Assembly (NCBI RefSeq): GCF_002551245.1
Contig: NZ_NTGZ01000054.1
Span: 1-33,533, forward strand
Direction: 5' to 3'
DNA: 33,533 bases
Source: Streptomyces sp. rh34
GTDB lineage: Bacteria; Actinomycetota; Actinomycetes; Streptomycetales; Streptomycetaceae
The notes beneath the pieces are model-generated. The model searched no databases. It saw nothing but the letters and a program-made list of their open reading frames with translations, and had not been told where the DNA came from. Made by a program: the position numbers and the translations under genes. Of the stretch, positions 14,356-24,294 are shown in pieces (within the stretch, counting starts at the first letter, position 1; the number at the start of each line of letters is the position of its first letter).

Positions 14356-15612
14356 GTGAACAGCACCACCCCCGCTTCCACCCTCGGCGTCCACTCCGAG
14401 GTGGGACGCCTGCGCAAGGTCCTGGTCTGCGCCCCCGGACTGGCCCACCGGCGGCTCACCCCGACCAACTCCGGCGACCTGCTCTTCGACGACGTGATGT
14501 GGGTGGAGAACGCCCAGCGGGACCACGCCGACTTCGTCGCCCAGCTCACCGGGCGCGGCGTGGAGGTCGTCGAACTGCACGAACTGCTCGCCGCCACGGT
14601 GGCTGTGCCCGAGGCCCGCGCGTGGCTCCTGGACCGGAAGATCACCGCCAACGAGGTGGGCCTCGGCCTGATCGACGACACCCGTGCCTTCCTGGAGGCA
14701 CTGACCCCGCGGCAGCTCGCGGAGTACCTGATCGGCGGGCTCGCCACCGCCGACCTCCCCGAAGCGTTCCGCTCGGGATACGTGGCCCTCGCCCGCGAGG
14801 GGGCCGGGGCGCGGGAGTACCTGATGCCTCCGCTGCCCAACACCCTGTACACCCGCGACACCACCTGCTGGCTCTACGGCGGGGTGACGCTGAACCCGCT
14901 CTACTGGTCCGCCCGGCGCGACGAGACCCTGCTGATGAAGGCGATCTACACCTTCCACCCCGATTTCCGGGGCTCCAACGTCTGGTGGGGCGACCCCGAG
15001 AAGGAGTGGGGCCAGGCCACGTTCGAGGGCGGCGACATCATGCCCGTCGGCAACGGCGTCGTCCTCATGGGCATGAGCGAACGGACCTCCCGCCAGGCCA
15101 TCACGCAGGTCGCGGCCGCCCTGTTCGAGCAGGGGGCGGCCGAGCACGTGATCGTCGCCGGGATGCCGAAGCTGCGCTCGGCGATGCACCTCGACACGGT
15201 GTTCACCTTCGCCGACCGGGACATCGTCACGCTGTACCCGCGCATCATGGACGGCGTCCACGCCTTCTCGCTGCGGCCGTCCGACCTGGCTCCCGGGATC
15301 GAGATCACCGACGAGGGCAGCACCCCGTTCACCGAGGTCGTGGCCCGCGCCCTGGGCCTCCCCCAGCTGAGGGTGATCGAGACGGGCGGCGACGTCTATG
15401 CCTCGGAGCGCCAGCAGTGGGACAGCGGCAACAACGCGGTGGCGCTGGAGCCCGGCGTGGTCTTCACCTACGACCGCAACACCCAGACCAACGCGCTGCT
15501 GCGCCGGGCCGGGGTGGAGGTCATCACCATCGTCGGGGCGGAGCTGGGCCGGGGCCGGGGCGGCGGGCACTGCATGACCTGCCCGCTGATCCGCGACGCG
15601 GTGACGTTCTGA
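14356..15612 (+). CDS. arcA: arginine deiminase
   Basis: The 418-aa enzyme converts arginine to citrulline and ammonia in the cytoplasm. It shows the guanidino-modifying fold from the N-terminal [16 protein letters not shown], through [14 protein letters not shown], Glu224 (FEGGDI), His278-x-Asp280 (AMHLDTVF), to the nucleophile Cys406 ([13 protein letters not shown]). These positions coincide with those I recall for the Pseudomonas enzyme. An Asp near 168 (YTRD) completes the set. The start is a GTG with AGCGAAAGG about 8 nt upstream. It lies downstream of the antiporter gene with a tandem repeat between. The usual carbamoyltransferase and carbamate kinase genes are missing nearby, so ATP gain from the pathway is uncertain. 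Confidence 0.97.
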   Translation: MNSTTPASTLGVHSEVGRLRKVLVCAPGLAHRRLTPTNSGDLLFDDVMWVENAQRDHADFVAQLTGRGVEVVELHELLAATVAVPEARAWLLDRKITANEVGLGLIDDTRAFLEALTPRQLAEYLIGGLATADLPEAFRSGYVALAREGAGAREYLMPPLPNTLYTRDTTCWLYGGVTLNPLYWSARRDETLLMKAIYTFHPDFRGSNVWWGDPEKEWGQATFEGGDIMPVGNGVVLMGMSERTSRQAITQVAAALFEQGAAEHVIVAGMPKLRSAMHLDTVFTFADRDIVTLYPRIMDGVHAFSLRPSDLAPGIEITDEGSTPFTEVVARALGLPQLRVIETGGDVYASERQQWDSGNNAVALEPGVVFTYDRNTQTNALLRRAGVEVITIVGAELGRGRGGGHCMTCPLIRDAVTF

Positions 15613-15673
15613 CCACGAGGGGCGGGAGGACCGCGAGAGGCGGGAGGACCGCGAGAGGCGGGAGGGGCGGGAG
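15611..15673. repeat. 18-nt tandem repeat after arcA
   Basis: Three 18-nt units of the form GACCGCGAGAGGCGGGAG (the first reads GACCACGAGGGGCGGGAG) follow each other from the arcA stop codon, ending in an extra half unit GGGCGGGAG. Confidence 0.85.
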
Positions 15674-15739
15674 GGGGCGCCCGGGTCGGCAAGGGGTCGC
15701 CGGCGCCGCCACCCGTCCGGCGTACGCGACAATGGAGCA

Positions 15740-16888
15740 ATGACCACGCTCGCCCCCGCCCTCCCGCAGCTCCGCATCGGCCCGCACACCGTGCGGCCGC
15801 CGGTCGTGCTGGCCCCGATGGCCGGCATCACCAACGCCCCGTTCCGGACGCTGTGCCGGGAGTTCTCCGGCGGCAAGGGGCTGTTCGTCAGCGAGATGAT
15901 CACCACGCGGGCGCTGGTCGAGCGCAACGAGAAGACCATGCAGCTCATCCACTTCGACGCGACCGAGACCCCGCGCTCGATCCAGCTCTACGGGGTGGAC
16001 CCGGTCACCGTCGGCAAGGCGGTCCGGATGATCGTGGACGAGGATCTGGCCGACCACATCGACCTGAACTTCGGCTGCCCGGTCCCCAAGGTCACCCGTA
16101 AGGGCGGCGGCTCCGCGCTCCCGTACAAGCGGCCCCTGCTGCGGGCCATCCTCAAGGAAGCCGTCTCCAACGCCGGGGACCTGCCCGTCACCATCAAGAT
16201 GCGCAAGGGCATCGACGACGACCACCTCACCTTCCTCGACGCCGGCCGCATAGCCGTCGAGGAGGGCGTCACCGCCGTCGCCCTGCACGGGCGCACCACC
16301 GCCCAGCACTACGGCGGTACCGCCGACTGGGACGCCATCGCCCGGCTCAAGGAGCACGTCCCGGAGATTCCCGTGCTCGGCAACGGCGACATCTGGTGTG
16401 CCGACGACGCCCTGCGGATGATGCGGGAGACCGGCTGCGACGGTGTCGTCGTCGGACGCGGCTGCCTGGGGCGGCCCTGGCTCTTCGCCGATCTGGTGAG
16501 CGCCATGGAGGGCCGCGAGGACCGGCACGCGCCCGCCCTGCGCGAGGTCGCGGACGTCATGGTGCGACACGCGACGCTGCTGGGGGAGTGGATCGGCGAC
16601 GAGGCCCGTGGCGTGATCGACTTCCGCAAGCACGTGGCCTGGTATCTCAAGGGCTTCGCGGTCGGCTCCGAGATGCGCAAGAAGCTGGCGATCACCTCCT
16701 CCCTGGAGGAGCTGGGCAGCCAGCTCCACGAGCTGGACCTCGACCAGCCCTGGCCGGACGGCGCCGACGGGCCGCGCGGACGGACCTCGGGCAACAACCG
16801 GGTCGTCCTGCCGGACGGCTGGCTGAAGGACCCGTACGACTGCGCGGGCATCAGCGCCGACGCGGAGCTGGACACCTCCGGCGGCTGA
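15740..16888 (+). CDS. dusB: tRNA-dihydrouridine synthase
   Basis: The 382-aa flavoenzyme reduces specific uridines in tRNA using FMN and NADPH. The TIM-barrel motifs are clear: VLAPMAGITNAPFR at the N-terminus, SIQLYGVDP, DLNFGCPVPKVTRKGGGSAL with the catalytic Cys113, VTIKMRKGID, ALHGRTTAQHYGG, PVLGNGDIW and GVVVGRGCLGRPW for FMN binding. The C-terminal helical domain includes FRKHVAWYLKGF, typical of DusB-type enzymes. The length is a little above usual because of a Gly/Asp-rich tail. GACAAT (15728-15733) ends 6 nt before the ATG, a pattern suggesting a leaderless message, although GGAG also lies 2 nt upstream. It is on the same strand as arcA but probably transcribed separately. Confidence 0.95.
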   Translation: MTTLAPALPQLRIGPHTVRPPVVLAPMAGITNAPFRTLCREFSGGKGLFVSEMITTRALVERNEKTMQLIHFDATETPRSIQLYGVDPVTVGKAVRMIVDEDLADHIDLNFGCPVPKVTRKGGGSALPYKRPLLRAILKEAVSNAGDLPVTIKMRKGIDDDHLTFLDAGRIAVEEGVTAVALHGRTTAQHYGGTADWDAIARLKEHVPEIPVLGNGDIWCADDALRMMRETGCDGVVVGRGCLGRPWLFADLVSAMEGREDRHAPALREVADVMVRHATLLGEWIGDEARGVIDFRKHVAWYLKGFAVGSEMRKKLAITSSLEELGSQLHELDLDQPWPDGADGPRGRTSGNNRVVLPDGWLKDPYDCAGISADAELDTSGG

Positions 16889-17505
16889 ACCCGTACGGAG
16901 GGACGCCATGCGCGTTCCGTACGGAGGGCACGCCGTGCGCGGACCCTACGGGGAGGGCTGCCGCGTCCGTACCGGCAAGGGCCTCGGCCCCGCCCGTGGT
17001 GGTGCCTCCGCTGCCCCCCGCCTCTCCCCCCTGCCCACGCTGCCGCCGGTGGAGCCCGCGCGGTGGCGGACCTTCGCCCGTAGCCTGGAAGAGGTGGGCC
17101 TCGGGGTGCTCGGCGACTGCCCGAGGCGTCCGGATCCTGAAATCCGGGGTCCGAAACGAGCGTGATTCACAACACCCTTGATCGGGCTTGCGCTCAGATG
17201 AGCGTTTTCAACGTGGCTGCACTTCTGGAAGACGTGGCACTCAGTGCCACCCTGTTGGATTCGGAAAGTGAACTCACGTGGTGAGCGGCCCGCTCGAATG
17301 AGCGCATGGGGTCAAGTTTCAGCCATGTCGCATTCAGGAGGTGAAGGCGCAAGTTCAGGTGCTTCGGCCGGGCGAGCCTTTCGATCTGCTGGCGGACGGG
17401 TGGTTGCGGCCGTATGACGACCAAGTGGACGTACCCATACACCTTCGATCTGGGTATGTTCCTCGCCGTCAGGGCAGCCACCGCGTCCTCGAGGAGTCGA
17501 GACCC
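16889..17505. other. long leader/intergenic region before ppdK, with repeats and palindromes
   Basis: CCGTACGGAGGG occurs at 16891-16902 and 16917-16928, with a degenerate copy near 16944, giving a 26-nt period. Two related dyads, CGCTCAGATGAGCG (17191-17204) and CGCTCGAATGAGCG (17291-17304), lie exactly 100 nt apart. Between them GTGGCACT-C-AGTGCCAC (17234-17250) is a perfect palindrome. A 28-codon frame (17198-17284) starts inside the first dyad, encodes MSVFNVAALLEDVALSATLL and has no ribosome site. GGGTATGTT (17454-17462) is a plausible -10 region for ppdK. GTG at 17341, after AGGAG, would extend ppdK by 55 residues, but its codon bias is weak. Confidence 0.6.
16908..17165 (+). CDS. possible small protein of 85 aa
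   Basis: An ATG with GGAGGG 6 nt upstream opens a frame with high third-position GC. It encodes MRVPYGGHAVRGPYGEGCRV, a Pro/Ala-rich linker, and a C-terminal helix (WRTFARSLEEVGLGVLGDCP). The first 15 residues come from the 26-nt repeat. No family is recognised, and the frame may be open by composition alone. I list it because the ribosome site and the helical end are better than chance would usually give. Confidence 0.3.
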   Translation: MRVPYGGHAVRGPYGEGCRVRTGKGLGPARGGASAAPRLSPLPTLPPVEPARWRTFARSLEEVGLGVLGDCPRRPDPEIRGPKRA

Positions 17506-20217
<2,712 letters not shown>

Positions 20218-20262
20218 CCCGGACTCACCGGGTCGGGGCCGCAGGGACGGCCCGGACCCACC

Positions 20263-20389
20263 GGCCGGGGCTGCACGAACAGCCCCCGGCCTCATGGGCA
20301 GGGCTGCACGAACAGCCCTGCCCACCGACCAGGGCCTCGAAGGCCCCGCCGAGAAGCGGCGGCACCCTGTGCGGGGGTGCCGCCGCTTC
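20263..20389 (+). terminator. three successive hairpins after ppdK
   Basis: Hairpin 1 (20263-20291) and hairpin 2 (20296-20323) share the core GGGCTGCACGAACAGCCC; hairpin 2 has a perfect 11-bp stem. Hairpin 3 (20353-20389) has a perfect 15-bp stem, GAAGCGGCGGCACCC with GGGTGCCGCCGCTTC. The first two look like a duplicated element. Confidence 0.85.
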
Positions 20390-20863
20390 GCCTTGCGCTG
20401 ACCGGGAGCGAACGGCTGACCGGAAGTGACCGGCGGTACGGAAGTGGCGTGTGCGGAAATGACCGGCGATACGGGGAAGTCGTCAGAAGCGCGCACCGAA
20501 TGCCGCGCGAGGAATGTGGCGCAGAGCACATTGCTTCGTTTAATGCGCAAAGAAATTCGGGTGACGGGCCGGGGAGGACCGGGGTGCGGTCCATGGATCC
20601 CCACCCATGGACCGCACCCGGCTTACCCCCGTCGGGTACGGAGCCGCACCGTCGCCCACCGCCGCCGAACACACAAAGCCCCCCACGGCCTTCACGTGCT
20701 CATCCGGTGGGCACCGGATGCGTACCCGACGCTGTACAGCTTTTCGGGTGAAGCGGAACGGGGCGAGACCTTTCACTTCTGGCCGAAACCCCGTGGTGAC
20801 CTCCTGTGACGGTCCGCATACCCTTCGGTGGGGGCAATTGCGGATGCAACAGGTGGGGGAGTA
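20390..20863. other. gene-free region with strong inverted repeats upstream of the DUF5937 gene
   Basis: The region has two similar stretches (GACCGGCGGTACGGAAGT near 20429 and GACCGGCGATACGGGGAAGT near 20461). A perfect 15-bp hairpin follows at 20582-20619 (GGGTGCGGTCCATGG with CCATGGACCGCACCC). A nearly perfect 20-bp palindrome, CATCCGGTG-GG-CACCGGATG, lies at 20701-20720. No protein-coding frame looks real. The palindrome lies about 145 nt before the regulator start and could be its operator. Confidence 0.6.
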
Positions 20864-21907
20864 GTGCTGCGTATCCATGTGTCCAGGCTGGACCTTTCGC
20901 GGGTGCGGATGGCCACGAGGCCGGACGCGCTGTGGGAAACCATTCTCAGTTTTCACCGGATCAGGGACCGGCGTGCTTCGACGGTGTTCGGAAAATGGCG
21001 TTCGGAATCCCGGGCGCGGTTGAATGGTGAAGCACAGCTGCTGGCGGCGGTCGTCCCGCCCCGCGGCTATTTCCCGGATTTTCTGACGCCCTCCCAGGAG
21101 GGCTCCGAGCCTTTCGGGCTCGACGTCGGAATGGAGGCGCTGCGCGACACTCCCGCCGACCGCGTCCACGCGGAGCTGGAGCTGCTGGCCGCCGGGCGGA
21201 TACGGCAGCGGGCCGGCCTGTCCGCCGGCCCGCGTCAACGGGACCCCGGCGCGGGGAGAGCGAGCGCGGCGCTGCCCGCCGCGCTCATGGAGGGCCGTGC
21301 CGAGCCGCTCGCCCGGCTCATCGGGGCCCTCCGCAGCTACCACCACGCGGCCGTGGAGCCCTACTGGATGCACATCCGGGCCAGCGTCGAGGCGGACCGG
21401 GCCGTCCGCGGCCGGGCCCTGCTGGACGGCGGAGCGGACGGGCTCCTGGCCACCCTGCCGCCGATGATCCGGTGGCGTTCGCCCGTGCTGGAGGCGGACT
21501 ACCCGTTCGACCGCGATCTGCACCTGGACGGGCGCGGGCTGCTGCTCCAGCCCTCCTTCTTCTGCCGGGGCACGCCCGTGGTCTACCGCGACCCGTCGCT
21601 CCCGCCGGTGCTCGTCTACCCGGTGGCCAACCCCGGAGCCCCGGGCTTCGCGGAGCCGGGACCCTGGCTCGGCCGGCTCGTCGGCCACACCCGTTCGGCC
21701 GTCCTCTCCTCCATCGGCAACGGCTGCACCACCAGCGAACTCGCCCGCCGGGCCGGGGTCTCACTGGCCTCCGCGAGCCAGCACGCCTCCGTGCTGCGCG
21801 AGGCGGGCCTGGTCCTGACGCTGCGCCACGGCAGCTCGGTCCTGCACACCCTGACCCCGCTCGGCGGCTCTTTGCTGCGCGGCGGAGCCCCGCTCGCCCT
21901 GCCTTAG
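20864..21907 (+). CDS. winged-helix (ArsR-like) regulator with DUF5937 N-terminal domain
   Basis: The 347-aa protein has a C-terminal winged helix at about residues 275-345, with the recognition segment CTTSELARRAGVSLASASQH followed by ASVLREAGLVLTLRHGSSVLHTLT, as in ArsR proteins. The long N-terminal part begins VLRIHVSRLDLSRVRMATRP and includes DALWETILSFHRIRDRR, the opening of DUF5937-type Streptomyces regulators. There are no clustered Cys for metal sensing. I chose the GTG at 20864 because of the purine-rich AGGTGGGGGAG before it. Neighbours give no clear target. A stem-loop overlaps its stop codon. The role is likely local transcription control; the signal is unknown. Confidence 0.82.
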   Translation: MLRIHVSRLDLSRVRMATRPDALWETILSFHRIRDRRASTVFGKWRSESRARLNGEAQLLAAVVPPRGYFPDFLTPSQEGSEPFGLDVGMEALRDTPADRVHAELELLAAGRIRQRAGLSAGPRQRDPGAGRASAALPAALMEGRAEPLARLIGALRSYHHAAVEPYWMHIRASVEADRAVRGRALLDGGADGLLATLPPMIRWRSPVLEADYPFDRDLHLDGRGLLLQPSFFCRGTPVVYRDPSLPPVLVYPVANPGAPGFAEPGPWLGRLVGHTRSAVLSSIGNGCTTSELARRAGVSLASASQHASVLREAGLVLTLRHGSSVLHTLTPLGGSLLRGGAPLALP

Positions 21908-21916
21908 GGCAGGGCG
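21895..21916 (+). terminator. hairpin overlapping the stop codon of the DUF5937 gene
   Basis: CGCCCTGCC and GGCAGGGCG pair over 9 bp, and the loop TTAG contains the stop codon TAG. Coding and termination signals share the same bases. Confidence 0.65.
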
Positions 21917-21946
21917 GGAGCCGAGGGAGCCCGGCGGGCCCGAACG

Positions 21947-21994
21947 GCCGTCGTCCGGGCCGTTGTCCGGGCTGTTGTCCGGGCCGTTGTCAGT
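21947..21994. repeat. 12-nt tandem repeat, four units
   Basis: GCCGTCGTCCGG, GCCGTTGTCCGG, GCTGTTGTCCGG and GCCGTTGTCAGT follow one another in the leader of the VOC gene. The change between copies is small. Confidence 0.85.
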
Positions 21995-22112
21995 GGTCCG
22001 TGCAAATCTTCTGCCGTACGCCGATGAGTTCCGCACGGCCCCGCCGTCCAACCATCGAAAGCGCCGGACGCACCACCGCGGGCGCCACGGGACAGAGGAA
22101 GAGGAAACGACC

Positions 22113-22523
22113 ATGGCTCAGATGATCTTCGTGAACCTGCCGGTGAAGGACCTGGAGACCACCGTGGGCTTCTTCGGGAAGCTCGGCTTCACGACCAACC
22201 CGGCGTTCAGCGACGACAGGACCGCGTGTCTGGTCATCAGCGACACGATCTTCGCGATGCTGATGACGGAGCCGCGCTTCAAGGAGTTCACCAAGAAGGA
22301 CGTCGTCGACGCGTCGAAGGCGACGGAGGTCATCCTCGCCCTCAGCGCCGACAGCCGCGAGAAGGTCGACGAGATCGTCGACGCGGCCCTGGCCTCCGGC
22401 GGATTCCCGGCGGGCGAGACGCAGGACATGGGCTTCATGTACGGCCGATCGTTCCAGGACCCCGACCACCACATCTGGGAGGTCATGTGGATGGACCCGG
22501 CCGCCGCCGAGGGCCAGGCCTGA
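22113..22523 (+). CDS. VOC-superfamily protein (glyoxalase/bleomycin-resistance fold)
   Basis: The 136-aa protein has two beta-alpha-beta-beta-beta modules typical of the vicinal oxygen chelate fold: MIFVNLPVKDLETTVGFFGK and LGFTTNPAFSDDRTACLVIS, then VEDA-like spacing to MGFMYGRSFQDPDHHIWEVM. The final HHIWEVMW supplies the usual metal-site Glu. Members include lactoylglutathione lyases, dioxygenases and antibiotic-binding proteins; the closest look to me is the general extradiol-dioxygenase-like VOC group in actinobacteria. Substrate unknown. The ATG at 22113 has GAGGAAACGACC before it; the frame extends upstream to 21963 but through the 12-nt repeat. It converges with the PhoX-like gene 76 nt away. 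Confidence 0.9.
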   Translation: MAQMIFVNLPVKDLETTVGFFGKLGFTTNPAFSDDRTACLVISDTIFAMLMTEPRFKEFTKKDVVDASKATEVILALSADSREKVDEIVDAALASGGFPAGETQDMGFMYGRSFQDPDHHIWEVMWMDPAAAEGQA

Positions 22524-22599
22524 GCCGGGGGACGTACGCCGGGCCGGCGCGGCAGTCCGCGCCGGCCGGCCCGCCGCCCGGTCCGGATCACGGGTCCCG

Positions 22600-23766
22600 T
22601 CAGCTGCGGAAGGGGCCCTTCACCTCGTACGTGATGCCTCCGGAGGAGCTTCCGCTCGTCCCGCGCTGCGAGGAGAAGTAGAGCCGGCTGCCGTCCGGCG
22701 AGAACGCGGGCCCGGTGATCTCCGAACCGGACTGGCCGGTGATCCGCAGGAACGGGGCCACCGTGTCGTCCGGCGTGATCAGGCAGATCTCCATGTTCCC
22801 GCCGTCCTCCGCGATGTAGAGGTCGCCGGACCCGGACCGCATGACGTTGTCCACGCCGGTCAGCGGGGCCGAGCCGCCCGACACCAGCGAGTCGTCGTAC
22901 GCGAGCGAGATCGACGAGGTGTTCGCGTCGTACGCCCACACCCGGTTGTCGCCCTTGGTGGTGAACCAGCAGGTGCCCGCCGCGTAGAAGCAGCCCTCAC
23001 CGCCGTTGAACACCTTCGCCCCGGACACCTGGTGCCGGGTCTGGGTGGAGGAGCCGGCCGGATCCGGCACGTTCGCCCACGTCACCGGTCCCGAGGTGCC
23101 CGTGCCCGCGACCAGTACCTGAAGGGTGCCGCTCGACAGGTTCCCCCAGGTCGTGGGGCGGAAGCGGTAGAAGCGGCCGTCGCTCTCGTCCTCGGTGAGG
23201 TAGACGTACCCGTGGTCCGGGTCGGCGGCGGCGGCCTCGTGCTTGAAACGGCCCATCGCCGGACGCCGCACCGCGGCGTTCACACCCCAGGGGTCGGTCT
23301 CGTACACATACCCGCGGGAGACCTCCTCGCAGGACAGCCAGGTCTTCCACGGGGTGGCGCCGCCCGCGCAGTTGTTGTTCGTACCGGAGAGGATCCGGTA
23401 CGCGGACGTCACCGTCCCCGAGGAGTTGAACTTCACCGCGCTCGCCCCGCCCCCGCTGCTCGGGGACACCTCGGCGTTGGAGACGTAGATCCAGCCCGAG
23501 CCGTCGGCGTACGTCGCCCCGCCGTCGGGCGCGCTGTGCCAGCGGTAGGAGGTGCCGGGCACGGTCTGCCCGGAGCGGGCGATGATGCGGCTGGTGAAGC
23601 CGCTGGGCAATTGGATGCCGTTGCCGTTGGCCGCCTGGAGCGCGCCGTACGGGCCGGGGGCGGGCTGGGCCGGGTCGGCGAAGGCGGCGCCCCGCCACAG
23701 CGTGCCCCCGAAGGCGGCCGCCGAGCTGCCGATCACCGCGGTGCGCAAGAAGGTCCGACGTTCCAC
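22600..23766 (-). CDS. Tat-exported PhoX-like phosphatase (DUF839 family)
   Basis: The 388-aa precursor starts VERRTFLRTAVIGSSAAAFG, a twin-arginine signal (RRTFLR), and ends its leader at AFA. The mature part is a beta-propeller-like protein with repeated segments such as GGATYADGSGWIYVSNAEVS, WLSCEEVSRGYVYE, FKHEAAAADPDHGYVYLTED and GEGCFYAAGTCWFTTKGDNR. These match the PhoX/DUF839 family, whose best-known members are calcium- and iron-dependent alkaline phosphatases. I chose the GTG at 23766 because GGAG lies 5 nt upstream; an ATG at 23781 is possible. A PHO-box-like GTTCACCC lies about 100 nt upstream, which supports phosphate-starvation control by PhoP. Confidence 0.88.
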   Translation of the reverse strand: MERRTFLRTAVIGSSAAAFGGTLWRGAAFADPAQPAPGPYGALQAANGNGIQLPSGFTSRIIARSGQTVPGTSYRWHSAPDGGATYADGSGWIYVSNAEVSPSSGGGASAVKFNSSGTVTSAYRILSGTNNNCAGGATPWKTWLSCEEVSRGYVYETDPWGVNAAVRRPAMGRFKHEAAAADPDHGYVYLTEDESDGRFYRFRPTTWGNLSSGTLQVLVAGTGTSGPVTWANVPDPAGSSTQTRHQVSGAKVFNGGEGCFYAAGTCWFTTKGDNRVWAYDANTSSISLAYDDSLVSGGSAPLTGVDNVMRSGSGDLYIAEDGGNMEICLITPDDTVAPFLRITGQSGSEITGPAFSPDGSRLYFSSQRGTSGSSSGGITYEVKGPFRS

Positions 23767-23845
23767 GATCACTCCACGCATGGGTGTGGGCCCGCCGCTC
23801 CGGACGGACCGGCGGGTCGCGCGTCAGGACTGTAGGAGATCGGTG

Positions 23846-23873
23846 TTGACGGAGCGTCAAGCCTGGGTGAACG
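23846..23873 (-). promoter_or_regulatory. PHO-box-like direct repeat and palindrome upstream of the PhoX-like gene
   Basis: On the minus strand CGTTCACCCAG (23873-23863) matches the PhoP direct-repeat unit of Streptomyces (GTTCACC core). It is followed by the weaker unit GCTTGACGCTC. Overlapping this, TTGACG-GAG-CGTCAA (23846-23860) is a perfect dyad. The position, 80-108 nt before the start codon, suits a promoter site. Confidence 0.5.
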
Positions 23874-23934
23874 GGCGGCGGAGGAGTTGCACGGGCCGCG
23901 TCCCGCGACCCGGCCGCCGCCCGAGGCCGGTAGG

Positions 23935-24294
23935 TCAGTCCGTCCGTACGGTGAAGACCGGCACCGCCGCGCCCTCGTCGTCCAGGCACGCACCCGTCGC
24001 CAGGTCGAAGCGCTGCTTCAGCAGCGGCGAGGCCACGAACGGCCGCCCGCCCGCGGAACCGAGCAGGCCGCGCGAGAGGACGTACGCCCCGGTGAACGGG
24101 TCCCGGTTGCCGATCGCGTACACCCGGCCCGACCGGTCCATGAAGACCGCCGCCTGGTCCCCGTCCGGCAGCAGCACCGCCACGCCCCGCCCGGGGATCA
24201 GCAGGGCCCGGTCGCAGACCGTCAGCCAGTCCTTCCCGTGGGCGAGCCGGACGCGTCCGGTGTCCTGCGCTGTCGTGATCGTCGCGGTGGTCAT
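23935..24294 (-). CDS. nirD: nitrite reductase small subunit
   Basis: The 119-aa subunit has the Rieske-like fold of NirD: WLTVCDRALLIPGRGVAVLL, AVFMDRSGRVYAIGNRDPFT and LKQRFDLATGACLDDE. As in other NirD proteins, the Cys/His pairs that hold an iron-sulfur cluster in true Rieske proteins are absent. It supports the assimilatory NADH-dependent reduction of nitrite to ammonium by NirB. Its ATG overlaps the NirB stop by one base (TGATG), so the two are translationally coupled. Together they form a two-gene operon on the minus strand, preceded by a GlnR-like site. Length and motifs are ordinary for actinobacteria. Confidence 0.95.
   Translation of the reverse strand: MTTATITTAQDTGRVRLAHGKDWLTVCDRALLIPGRGVAVLLPDGDQAAVFMDRSGRVYAIGNRDPFTGAYVLSRGLLGSAGGRPFVASPLLKQRFDLATGACLDDEGAAVPVFTVRTD

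Noticed and set aside
12766..16909. Long minus-strand frames opposite arcD, arcA and dusB
   Set aside because: They are rich in Asp/Gly/Arg with no family motifs and lie opposite three clear enzymes.
17341..17505. 55-residue N-terminal extension of PPDK from a GTG after AGGAG
   Set aside because: Codon bias is weak, and PPDK proteins start at the position encoded at 17506. The region looks like promoter and leader.
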